From a virus: a stretch of DNA of 64,000 nt. A program made the position numbers and the translations under genes. The notes beneath the pieces were generated by a model, which did no database searches, had not been told where the DNA came from, and saw only the letters and a list, made by a program, of their open reading frames with translations. The stretch covers positions 111,553 through 175,552 of the IMG/VR virus record IMGVR_UViG_3300012000_000001, one strand, 5' to 3'. How positions within the stretch are numbered: position 1 is the first letter of the stretch; every line of letters begins with the position of its first letter. This document shows positions 26,141 to 33,951 of this stretch, piece after piece.

Positions 26141-27240
26141 TAAACACCTAAAATTGGATTGTTGTTATTATGTATTTTATTGACTTTACAGAATTGGCTG
26201 CATTTAGCCATGTATTTGATATGAGAGGCTCCTACATAGCAACAACATGAGCGGATTCCTCCCAATAACTCTTGCGTAACTTCACCGATTGTTCCTTTGT
26301 AATTAACTGTTATTTTTGTTCCTTCGGATGCTCTGTAGTCTTTTGTTCCATCTTCAAATGTGTCTTGTGAATGATGCGTGCTCATCCCATAATACGTAAA
26401 TCTGCCCTTGGTTTTTTTATCAGTTCCAACTATTGTTGAATAATCTCCGCCTAATTCCCACTCTCCTTCGCACGGCTCGCTACCAGCAAAATATCCTCCG
26501 AGCATCACAAAGTCACTACCAGCACATAAAGCCTTACATACATCTCCAACAGTTCTATGTCCTCCATCAGAACATATTAATCCAAGCTTTTTAGCTCCGT
26601 TTTGAAGACCGTGGGCTACATAGGCATTTTCTAAACAACAGGACAATTGAGGCACTCCGCAGCCTGTCAAGAACCTTGTAGTACAAGCTGACCCTCCTCC
26701 TATTCCGGTTTTTACAATATCAACACCACCATATATCAATAATTCCTGAGTAGATGAGGTATTCGTAACATTACCAGCTATGATAATAGACTCAGAGAAT
26801 TGATCCCTAACTTTTTTGCAATATTTTACAAACACATCCATGTGTCCATTAGGAACATCTATGCAAATATTAGGTTGTTTTCCAAGTTTGTCCTTGAGTT
26901 CTAGCAGGTGATTGAGGTCGCTTTTCTTGTATCCAATAGAGACAAAAGTATAGTCAAGATTATTAGGATGGTCGGTAAAATACTGCAACAAACTATCAAC
27001 CGAATGATACTTGTGTAAACAGGCTATCATTTTTAGTTTTGCCAGTTCTTGAGCTAATCCAAATGAGCAGAAACTCATATTCGCACACATAATGGGTATT
27101 CCCGTCCATTGTCTGGGAGAATGATAAAAATTAAATGTGCGTTCCAAATGAATTTCTGAACGACTAGTCAGTGTTGATCTTTGAGGTACTATTAAAACAT
27201 CATCAAAATCAAGCTTAAGTTCATCAATAATTTTTTGCAT
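26140..27240 (-). CDS. guaC: GMP reductase
   Basis: A 366-residue IMPDH/GMPR-family TIM barrel. The opening LDFDDVLIVPQRST, GNVTNTSSTQ, and the catalytic loop GIGGGSACTTRFLTGCGVPQ with Cys186 all match; SDGGHRTVGDVCKAL and MLGGYFAGSE complete the barrel. No CBS domains are present and the length fits GuaC (347 in E. coli). It would convert GMP to IMP, rebalancing purine pools. It overlaps the glycosyltransferase gene by one base. Confidence 0.85.
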   Translation of the reverse strand: MQKIIDELKLDFDDVLIVPQRSTLTSRSEIHLERTFNFYHSPRQWTGIPIMCANMSFCSFGLAQELAKLKMIACLHKYHSVDSLLQYFTDHPNNLDYTFVSIGYKKSDLNHLLELKDKLGKQPNICIDVPNGHMDVFVKYCKKVRDQFSESIIIAGNVTNTSSTQELLIYGGVDIVKTGIGGGSACTTRFLTGCGVPQLSCCLENAYVAHGLQNGAKKLGLICSDGGHRTVGDVCKALCAGSDFVMLGGYFAGSEPCEGEWELGGDYSTIVGTDKKTKGRFTYYGMSTHHSQDTFEDGTKDYRASEGTKITVNYKGTIGEVTQELLGGIRSCCCYVGASHIKYMAKCSQFCKVNKIHNNNNPILGV

Positions 27241-27242
27241 AG

Positions 27243-27446
27243 TTATATTTTCTTTAAAAACTCGTCTGTATTATAACACTTCCATGTTTGATGGCTATCA
27301 AATCCACATTCGCTAACACAAATTTTGGGTCCGGTGATCATACCCCGGCCTTTAAAATGATAAAGAGCGGATAAGATTGCAGATATTGGGTCATTACAAT
27401 CTATAATATATTTTATCTGACCAGATTTAACATAGTATTTGGGCAT
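27243..27446 (-). CDS. Small conserved phage protein
   Basis: A 67-residue protein: MPKYYVKSGQIKYIIDCNDP, then an Ile/Ala helix and a C-terminal CGFDSHQTWKCYNT. I recall similar short proteins in T4-like phages, without function. Confidence 0.55.
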   Translation of the reverse strand: MPKYYVKSGQIKYIIDCNDPISAILSALYHFKGRGMITGPKICVSECGFDSHQTWKCYNTDEFLKKI

Positions 27447-27447
27447 A

Positions 27448-27978
27448 TTAAACCGAAAAAAAATACCATCGTTTGTATGTGTCTATATTTTCGGAAGTAT
27501 TAATATGAGACAGATAGTCCTTTATATCACCCCATGAAGAAAAAATGGTTTGATGAGGAATGGTGCCGAACAACCAGTCTGGGGCATTGATTTTGCCTTG
27601 CTCCATATGAATGATTATTGGTTTTTTTTGTCGATTAGCCCAAAAAATTTCTTCATATGTGCCGCAAGGATGAATATCTAGATTTAGATTAACTATTAAA
27701 AAATCACTAATGTCTACGAGTCTTAAATCCACCCTACGAATAACTTTCATCATTTCTGATAATTCGTCATATCGTTCTTTTTGCTTTAGTTTAGTTTTAA
27801 CAACATGAGAATCTCTATCTTCCATCCCTGTGTTAGTGGGTTTTGTTATAGGATTGAAAACTACAACACCCATTTCTTCCAAAAACGGCGTAATATTATC
27901 TCTCCAAGTCGCACCCCTGTCAGCAACCCTATCCATCGCACCGGCCAAATAAACTCTTTGATTTTGGAGTCTGTTCAT
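27448..27978 (-). CDS. Nucleoside 2-deoxyribosyltransferase-like protein
   Basis: A protein of 176 residues if started at 27978 (MNRLQNQRVYLAGAMD). The fold is of the nucleoside deoxyribosyltransferase type: VYLAGAMD at the start, WRDNITPFLEEMG, VVFNPI, DFLIVNLNL, and GTYEEIFWANRQKKPII with the catalytic Glu. The longer frame to 28098 adds a hydrophobic stretch that probably belongs to another reading frame. A role in nucleotide salvage next to guaC is plausible. Confidence 0.7.
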   Translation of the reverse strand: MNRLQNQRVYLAGAMDRVADRGATWRDNITPFLEEMGVVVFNPITKPTNTGMEDRDSHVVKTKLKQKERYDELSEMMKVIRRVDLRLVDISDFLIVNLNLDIHPCGTYEEIFWANRQKKPIIIHMEQGKINAPDWLFGTIPHQTIFSSWGDIKDYLSHINTSENIDTYKRWYFFSV

Positions 27979-27991
27979 AAGTTTAGTAAAA

Positions 27992-28135
27992 TTAATTATC
28001 GGTAAATAAAAAAGTAAATAAATTTTTTGATGAATATAGCCTACTACAACTAGACCTATCACTAAGCCTATATTGACCATCGACCATACCAAATACAATT
28101 GCCAAAGCCAAGAACATTAATATAATTTCAACCAT
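27992..28135 (-). CDS. Possible 47-residue membrane protein
   Basis: ATG at 28135 overlaps the stop of the GT2 gene and opens MVEIILMFLALAIVFGMV, a membrane segment; the remaining residues are polar. In another frame the same DNA continues with a second hydrophobic stretch (NIGLVIGLVVVGYIH), so a frame change in the middle is possible. Confidence 0.35.
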   Translation of the reverse strand: MVEIILMFLALAIVFGMVDGQYRLSDRSSCSRLYSSKNLFTFLFTDN

Positions 28136-28862
28136 TTTTAAAATATCCAATATATTTTTGTCTCATACTATTTACTTCATCAATCATTTGCTGTAGATGC
28201 TCTGGATTTGTTGACCTACCAGTAGGATTGTGATAGTAAAGGCCAACCGGGTGGTTGACCATCTTTATTCTAGCACCTCCGACCGCACAACGCAACCACA
28301 TATCTCCATCGGAAGCCGTCTTATAGTTTTCATCGAACCAACCAAATCTATCATGCAAATTCTTTTTCCATAGAGGCATACAGTGAGGACTATTGTTTAG
28401 GAATAGATTATTAAATGAGTGTGGCAAACAAGGATAGATCGAATCATATGTATTGTCTTCATATTTTTCATTAGCAATATTAGATATATAAGTGATTCCA
28501 TATGCAATATCCAGTAAATCATCTCTTTCAAAAGCTTTAAGTAAAATTTCTGTACTGTGTATGTTTTTTCGATCATCTATATTCCAGTTGCCAATTATAG
28601 GAGCTGTACATAATTGAATAGCTTTATTCCAACCAGCATACAGTCCAGGATCTGAATCTAGTCTATAATATTTGATATTCTCATATCTTTTTACTAATGG
28701 TTCGATATATCTGTGTTCTGATTCTGGAGAATTACAATCTAAAAAAATAAATTCAATATTTTCAAAAATAGACTGTCTGAGAACATCGTATAGGTAGCCG
28801 TCAATAAATTTTTCTCCTTTATAGAGAGAACAAAATAATGAACACTTATAATTATCGGTCAT
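28128..28862 (-). CDS. GT2-family glycosyltransferase
   Basis: A 244-residue GT-A enzyme: CSLFCSLYKGEKFIDGYL at the start, IEFIFLDCNSPE, DPGLYAGWNKAIQLC (about 72-86) and IIGNWNIDDRKN with the metal-binding DD (about 95). The late block TASDGDMWLRCA is the usual acceptor-side aspartate. Donor unknown. It overlaps both neighbours. Confidence 0.85.
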   Translation of the reverse strand: MTDNYKCSLFCSLYKGEKFIDGYLYDVLRQSIFENIEFIFLDCNSPESEHRYIEPLVKRYENIKYYRLDSDPGLYAGWNKAIQLCTAPIIGNWNIDDRKNIHSTEILLKAFERDDLLDIAYGITYISNIANEKYEDNTYDSIYPCLPHSFNNLFLNNSPHCMPLWKKNLHDRFGWFDENYKTASDGDMWLRCAVGGARIKMVNHPVGLYYHNPTGRSTNPEHLQQMIDEVNSMRQKYIGYFKNG

Positions 28863-29505
28863 GCTTTCTTCCTTGCCAGTGGGTGCCTATTAAACCACAA
28901 TGTACAGCATATACATCTGGTAGATAAATTTTTTTGTTTGGTTTATTTTGCCAGTATTTTGATACAAACATCATATCATGCTGTGAAACATCAATATTCT
29001 CTGGCAAAGGATATATTTTGTTTTGTAATTCGGGCATTATGATATTCTTATGAAAGAATTGAAAATACCCAAAAAAACCAATATTTTCTACGGTATTATC
29101 CCCATTAGGATAGTCCGTATGGTTATTGTAAATTTTACGCGGACAAGAGACTATGTTGCTTTCGTTAATTAACTTATCATCTAACAAAGACTTTATACGA
29201 TTAATAGGATCTGTAAAAATAATATCTGCATCTGTAAATAAAATCCAATCATCATCTTGAAATCTTTCTGGATGGGTTAATAAAAATTCATTGGTTGCTG
29301 CGGCTCTATTAAGAGGGTTGTTATTTTTAAAAAATGTATCTGTTTGGTATAAAAAGATATTATTGTTTAAACAAAATTTTTCTGTATCTTTATCTGAGGT
29401 TGATGATAAAATACTTAAATTATGAATAATATCTTTATTGTAGGAGTAGACAAATTCTAGGTAATCTACAAAATTAATACAAGTAATTATTGTATGATAT
29501 TTCAT
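28852..29505 (-). CDS. Glycosyltransferase (GT-A type)
   Basis: A 217-residue protein. LFTDADIIF (about 89-97) gives the DXD aspartates, preceded by NRAAATNEFLL and followed by NIGFFGYFQFFHK. It overlaps the GT2 gene by 11 bases. Family not certain. Confidence 0.65.
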   Translation of the reverse strand: MKYHTIITCINFVDYLEFVYSYNKDIIHNLSILSSTSDKDTEKFCLNNNIFLYQTDTFFKNNNPLNRAAATNEFLLTHPERFQDDDWILFTDADIIFTDPINRIKSLLDDKLINESNIVSCPRKIYNNHTDYPNGDNTVENIGFFGYFQFFHKNIIMPELQNKIYPLPENIDVSQHDMMFVSKYWQNKPNKKIYLPDVYAVHCGLIGTHWQGRKHDR

Positions 29506-30080
29506 TATTTCACCTCATAGATCCAACAATATTCTTGAGTTTTAATATTGTGAACACCTAGTATTTCGTTAACAGCAGTATTAACTCCAGGCCATCCGTG
29601 ATTATAGTCATGTCCAGCCAATATTCCACCCTTCTTAACTTTAGGTAGCCATGCTAATATATCTTCATGAACACAGCTATATTCGTGACAAGCATCTATA
29701 AAAACTATATCAACAGATTCGTTCTCAAATAATTTTGATGCTTCTATTGAGTTAGATTTTATATTACGAATATATTGGCTTACGCTTGATGTATTATTAA
29801 GATAAGTAGAGTATAGCTCACTAATATTAGTGTTAAAATGCGGGGATGATTTATCAATGTTTTCAGCTGATCCTTCCCAAGTATCTATGGCATAGAATTC
29901 TATGGTTTTATTAGAATTAGCTATCTCTACTGCCATATATGCTGTACTTTGTCCTTTATAACTGCCTATTTCTACTATTGATCCGCCATCATTTAGTCTA
30001 TGAACAAAAGATGTGTATAGCATAGGAAACGTGAACCAGTTCTCTGGAAATTTATTGCGATCATAATAAAAATGATTTAT
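29505..30080 (-). CDS. SAM-dependent methyltransferase with probable non-ATG start
   Basis: A class I methyltransferase: GGSIVEIGSYKGQSTAYMA (SAM site), FYAIDTWEG, VDIVFIDACHEY and GGILAGHDYNH. The ATG at 30023 would drop FPENWFTFP, which I recall as part of this family's N-terminus. The frame is open up to a TAA at about 30092. In that space the only start-like codon with a good ribosome site (AAGGAG, 8 bases) is ATA at 30080. Either ATA is used, or the base is a G in the real genome. Confidence 0.72.
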   Translation of the reverse strand: MNHFYYDRNKFPENWFTFPMLYTSFVHRLNDGGSIVEIGSYKGQSTAYMAVEIANSNKTIEFYAIDTWEGSAENIDKSSPHFNTNISELYSTYLNNTSSVSQYIRNIKSNSIEASKLFENESVDIVFIDACHEYSCVHEDILAWLPKVKKGGILAGHDYNHGWPGVNTAVNEILGVHNIKTQEYCWIYEVK

Positions 30081-30850
30081 ATTATGGTCTCCTTAAATAC
30101 GTTTGCGTCTAATTGATTAGAGTCAAAATTATGCCATAAAGAGTTATACAGTTCTGGCGTGAAGTGTATATTTTTAATATCACTCCAATGCTCTATAGTA
30201 TAAATAGGTAATTGGTGTTTCTCTTTGAGATATCTAATATTATATGTGTTTTCTGCAATCGGTATTGCTTTTAAATATAAGGATTCCCAAATTCTATGGG
30301 AGTCTATTCCGTTCCCGAGTGGACATACATTAAAATAAGTCTTAGCTAGTTTTGTTGTATATTCATGAAAAGATATATTGTTTTCAAAATATTGTGAATC
30401 TATATTTTGTAAACACAAACTTCGCTGTTTTAGATTTGTGTGTACATTAAAGTTAGCATATAATATAAACTCTTTATTATAATTAATATTGAAGGTGTTT
30501 TGTAATATATCTACATCACCGTGTGGCCATTCGATATTGGCTATACCTATTGGTATGGGAACTAATTTAGAATGAGCATAGTCAACGTTTTGAGCATACC
30601 ACGTTTTTAGATAAGAATACTCTAAATAGTGTTTATGATTATGGTTGATACCATGATCACTATTGTGAGTAATTAAATTAAATTCATAATTAGGTAATTG
30701 ATTACTATTAAAAAATAAATGAATATAGTCTGTTTTAACAAAAAATGTTGGACAATTATTACTTTTTACAGATTGGTTTTCTCGAAAGCCATGTTCATCT
30801 AAGACATAGTCACAGATCGATTTGAAAAAATGCCCAGTAATAAAATTCAT
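30077..30850 (-). CDS. Exostosin-like glycosyltransferase
   Basis: A 257-residue GT-B-like protein. The block YFNVCPLGNGIDSHRIWESL with KAIPIAEN (about 173-203) is typical of exostosin/GT47-like proteins. Earlier, PIPIGIANIEWPHGD is also family-like. It overlaps both neighbours by four bases. Confidence 0.68.
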   Translation of the reverse strand: MNFITGHFFKSICDYVLDEHGFRENQSVKSNNCPTFFVKTDYIHLFFNSNQLPNYEFNLITHNSDHGINHNHKHYLEYSYLKTWYAQNVDYAHSKLVPIPIGIANIEWPHGDVDILQNTFNINYNKEFILYANFNVHTNLKQRSLCLQNIDSQYFENNISFHEYTTKLAKTYFNVCPLGNGIDSHRIWESLYLKAIPIAENTYNIRYLKEKHQLPIYTIEHWSDIKNIHFTPELYNSLWHNFDSNQLDANVFKETII

Positions 30851-31698
30851 AGAATCTCTGCAAAATTTTTGGAATGTATGTGGGCATTGTAAATGGGTAC
30901 AAATTGATTGTTATAATGAATAAATAATTTTTTATTAATTAAATGAATATTAAATTGTGAAAAATTCACTACACAAGTTTCATTAATAAAGCCTTTTGTA
31001 TTATTGGGCTGAGTAGAGTCTAGAATATCTATTCCATATAAATATTGGCCTATGGCAGCACCGTCGAATACCCCAGCAAAGTCCTGATGCATATTTCCAA
31101 AATTGATATTTAATTGAGGATCAACCAAATCGAATGTAATAATAGGTAGATTAGTAACAACATCTCTATGTTTCTGAAAATATAATGCCAAATTTCTCAT
31201 ATCGTCTAGATTGTTATTTGTATAAACAAAATTTGCTATTCTATTCGAAGCAATAGTGTTTCTATACCATATGATAGAGGGCACGCATCTAAACGAATGA
31301 TCCAATACTATTGCCGTATCATATTGAGATTTTTCTAATATATCGGTAGAATTTTGCAGGTTAGAGAGGGTGGCGATGTCGTTTTCTATATGCCAAAAAG
31401 AATACAGTTTTTCTTTTCTAGCATAGTTATCTATTAAAATAAATCTGGAAGAGGTTCTGGGAAAAAATCCATCTCTAAAAGATGTATCATAATTATTAAT
31501 ACTATATGTTGCATATCGTTCGTCTGTTATAGAATCTAAATCTATTAAAATTACGTCGGGACTGAGTATTAGATGATGAAACTTTGTTTCTAAGATCAGA
31601 TGAACACGAAAGCCTTCTCTGTGGGCTAGGGCTATACAGTCGTTTATATGGAAAGGAAACTGTGATCCACTATGAACCAAAATTAAATCTGTAGCCAT
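30847..31698 (-). CDS. Putative glycosyltransferase of the sugar block
   Basis: A 283-residue protein. LILVHSGSQFPFHINDCI at the N-terminus looks like a GT-B N-terminal strand. The middle has YSFWHIENDIATL and FVYTNNNLDDMRN, and the last third contains FDGAAIGQYLYGID. I think it belongs with the surrounding transferases but cannot name a family. Confidence 0.5.
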   Translation of the reverse strand: MATDLILVHSGSQFPFHINDCIALAHREGFRVHLILETKFHHLILSPDVILIDLDSITDERYATYSINNYDTSFRDGFFPRTSSRFILIDNYARKEKLYSFWHIENDIATLSNLQNSTDILEKSQYDTAIVLDHSFRCVPSIIWYRNTIASNRIANFVYTNNNLDDMRNLALYFQKHRDVVTNLPIITFDLVDPQLNINFGNMHQDFAGVFDGAAIGQYLYGIDILDSTQPNNTKGFINETCVVNFSQFNIHLINKKLFIHYNNQFVPIYNAHIHSKNFAEIL

Positions 31699-32535
31699 TT
31701 AAAACGTATCCGTTATTCGGTTGTTGAGATATAGCTTTTGATGAAAGTATTTGATATCATTAAAAAAATACAGATTACTAGAAGACAATAAAGAATTTAA
31801 TCCTATATAACGAATACTGGCATCGCCCCATCGATACATATATATGCCACCAGAATTATCAATAAAATTATAAAAGTTTTGATAATCTTCTCCTCTAAAC
31901 CAATCCATATCAAAAATTTCAAAATTAGTATAAAAAACTCTGTTTTTATGAAATTGTAGGTTTTGAGATTTAAATATGTCGTCTTTATGAATATTTTTAA
32001 AATACTGTTCACTTAGTTCCCAGAGATTACAGACTACCCCAGGATGATCATGTTGAATATTAATATAACCATATATAGCTTTTTCATTGTTCATTCTATC
32101 AAAAACATTATATGGTATTTCGTCTAATATAAATGAATCTGTATCTAGTCTCCATATGTATCTATATTGCATAAGTCTTGATTGCTTAAAAATTTCTCCA
32201 GCAAAAAATCTACACATATGCCTATAGCCAAGAGAAAACCCTTGAGCCGCTGGGAAGTCTGGGTGGGGAAAATACTCTGGGATTTGTGCAATTATTTCTG
32301 ATGAATAATTTGGAGTACTAAAAGTAATTGGCTCAAAATATATAGAAATATTTTGTAAACTATTCTTTAATAAAGCTAATTCTGAAAAGGGAAAATCTGG
32401 CTCATAGAAACAAATAATATCACATGAATGTTTAAGATAATAATTATTTATTAATAATGGAATAGATTTTCTAAAATTAAGAATATCTTTGCTATTATTA
32501 TTAAGCAAGTAGACTATTGCTGAGGGGCATCCCAT
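31699..32535 (-). CDS. GT15 / KRE2-like mannosyltransferase
   Basis: A 278-residue protein with the signature of fungal alpha-1,2-mannosyltransferases: GYRHMCRFFAGEIF (about 101-114), YIWRLDTDSFIL (about 125-136, DXD), YTNFEIFDMDWFR (about 193) and SGGIYMYRWGDASIRYIGL (about 227-245). This family is mainly eukaryotic. It has no signal or membrane anchor, unlike the Golgi enzymes. Manganese- and GDP-mannose-dependence is expected from the family. Confidence 0.75.
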   Translation of the reverse strand: MGCPSAIVYLLNNNSKDILNFRKSIPLLINNYYLKHSCDIICFYEPDFPFSELALLKNSLQNISIYFEPITFSTPNYSSEIIAQIPEYFPHPDFPAAQGFSLGYRHMCRFFAGEIFKQSRLMQYRYIWRLDTDSFILDEIPYNVFDRMNNEKAIYGYINIQHDHPGVVCNLWELSEQYFKNIHKDDIFKSQNLQFHKNRVFYTNFEIFDMDWFRGEDYQNFYNFIDNSGGIYMYRWGDASIRYIGLNSLLSSSNLYFFNDIKYFHQKLYLNNRITDTF

Positions 32536-32536
32536 A

Positions 32537-33106
32537 TTATTCTCTATGTTTAGGTGGATAATTATATACTATGACGTTGAACTGTCCCCATATGTCATTA
32601 ATGAGATCAGACACGAATGGCCAATTACCACCAGCTAGTCCGCTACCAAATTTTGGACAATGTATTTCAATTTTCTCTGTTTTATTTACATAACCGGTTT
32701 TAGTAGCTATATACTGAGATAACGAATTCATAGACTTAACTAGAGCTAGATAGTTTAAAGGTCTCATGTTATTTTGACTCTTAATACCATTTTGGGCTAT
32801 CATATTAACAAAAAATAACTTATGTCTAAATTTATTGTCTTCATATACTTTTAGTATTTGACTATAGCCCAAATTATTTTTTAGAAAATGCTTACCAAGT
32901 AAATGATAGTCTTGCTTGACTGTTGGGTATTTTTCGGCGATTTGAGCTGCAAATCCTGCACCAAATAAGTCTATATTGTTACATACATGCGGCACAAAGA
33001 CTGTACAGCCATTATTTCCGCAGGTTACGCGGTCTCTAATAACATCAAATAAGTTGTGATTTGAAGAAATATAATTGGGTAAGGTTTTATTAATTTTGGT
33101 TGACAT
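32537..33106 (-). CDS. Macro-domain protein
   Basis: A 189-residue ADP-ribose-binding macro domain: VFVPHVCNNIDLFGAGFA (about 38-55), FFVNMIAQNG (about 98) and CPKFGSGLAGGNW (about 150-162), the binding loops of Poa1-like members. It could hydrolyse ADP-ribose 1''-phosphate or remove ADP-ribose from proteins or DNA, which would counter some host defences. It is in the middle of a sugar-transfer block. Confidence 0.8.
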   Translation of the reverse strand: MSTKINKTLPNYISSNHNLFDVIRDRVTCGNNGCTVFVPHVCNNIDLFGAGFAAQIAEKYPTVKQDYHLLGKHFLKNNLGYSQILKVYEDNKFRHKLFFVNMIAQNGIKSQNNMRPLNYLALVKSMNSLSQYIATKTGYVNKTEKIEIHCPKFGSGLAGGNWPFVSDLINDIWGQFNVIVYNYPPKHRE

Positions 33107-33110
33107 TATA

Positions 33111-33362
33111 TTACCTTTGAATTTTTGGCCATTTGCCCATAGGACACTCTTGATCGGCCCAGGCTAATTTATTTAAAAACTTTTTTTGTTGACTGATAAA
33201 ACACCCACAAATATTACATTGACTTTTAATTTTATTAAATTCTTCGCAACCTAAGCATATATTGTGTCTATAAAGAATTTCCTGTTTGGTGCTTTTAGGA
33301 AAACCACCATAAATATGAAATAATAAAGACTTAATAAATGTTTTTAGTCTAATTAACCACAT
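33111..33362 (-). CDS. Small cysteine-rich (zinc) protein
   Basis: An 83-residue protein with four cysteines in CLGCEEF ... CNICGCF and a closing CPMGKW. Short phage and bacterial proteins of this type probably bind one zinc. Function unknown. It overlaps the next gene by 14 bases. Confidence 0.6.
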   Translation of the reverse strand: MWLIRLKTFIKSLLFHIYGGFPKSTKQEILYRHNICLGCEEFNKIKSQCNICGCFISQQKKFLNKLAWADQECPMGKWPKIQR

Positions 33363-33582
33363 CTTTTTTTCTTTCTTTTATGGCAACAATATTAGATTCT
33401 TTATCTACGGTAAAAATATCTATAGGGTCTATCATCGTATCCGGAGCCACCCAATGAGTAGTGCCGTCTATTAACGAGACACATAAGCGAGAACCATTCT
33501 GCTTATAGTCTGTGGTGACTATGTATTGTTTACCATTATATTGATAACAATCACCAATTAATAATTCTTCTATATATTTCAT
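33349..33582 (-). CDS. Small conserved phage protein
   Basis: A 77-residue protein started at the ATG 33582 (a TTG at 33591 also is in frame). LIGDCYQYNGKQYIVTTDYK and LCVSLIDGTTHWV form a small beta barrel-like pattern that I recall from other phages. Function unknown. Confidence 0.55.
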   Translation of the reverse strand: MKYIEELLIGDCYQYNGKQYIVTTDYKQNGSRLCVSLIDGTTHWVAPDTMIDPIDIFTVDKESNIVAIKERKKDVVN

Positions 33583-33587
33583 ATTAA

Positions 33588-33782
33588 TCAATGATTGTAA
33601 TATCTATCCCAGTCTTCCCACTCTTCGTCTTGGTAGTTCGCTTTTTTTCTTTTGATTTGATTATTAATATCTTTTGCAGAAAAATCGGAATCCTCGTAAC
33701 TTTTTTTGTTACGCTTATTCTTATTTTTTTCTCTCTTAGAGCTTTTTCTGTCGTTATCGAAAAATTCGTTGTTGTGTTTCAT
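33588..33782 (-). CDS. Small highly charged protein
   Basis: A 64-residue protein dominated by Lys, Arg, Asn, Asp and Glu, without hydrophobic core, so probably disordered; it may bind nucleic acid. It is the first gene of the leftward unit at the strand switch. Confidence 0.5.
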   Translation of the reverse strand: MKHNNEFFDNDRKSSKREKNKNKRNKKSYEDSDFSAKDINNQIKRKKANYQDEEWEDWDRYYNH

Positions 33783-33814
33783 TTAAGTGATAGTCGCCAA
33801 AAGTATCTGATGGT

Positions 33815-33842
33815 ATAGTAATGCACCAAGTGGACGTGTCAA
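33815..33842 (-). promoter_or_regulatory. Sigma70-like promoter for the leftward unit
   Basis: Minus strand TTGACA (33842-33837), a 16-base spacer and TACTAT (33820-33815), a weaker -10. It faces the plus-strand promoter-like sequence at 33868-33896. Confidence 0.45.
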
Positions 33843-33867
33843 CTCTTTTTTTAGCATGGTACGCAAC

Positions 33868-33896
33868 TTGACCAACCCTCCAGACTGGATTAATAT
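33868..33896 (+). promoter_or_regulatory. Sigma70-like promoter for the plus-strand island
   Basis: Plus strand TTGACC (33868-33873), a 17-base spacer and TAATAT (33891-33896). Transcription would start near 33903, after two upstream in-frame ATGs of the next gene, which supports a start at 33952. Confidence 0.45.
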
Positions 33897-33951
33897 TATG
33901 CAGGCCGGTGGACAATATCTATTATTCTTACTTACACCTCCTCTCTACCAC

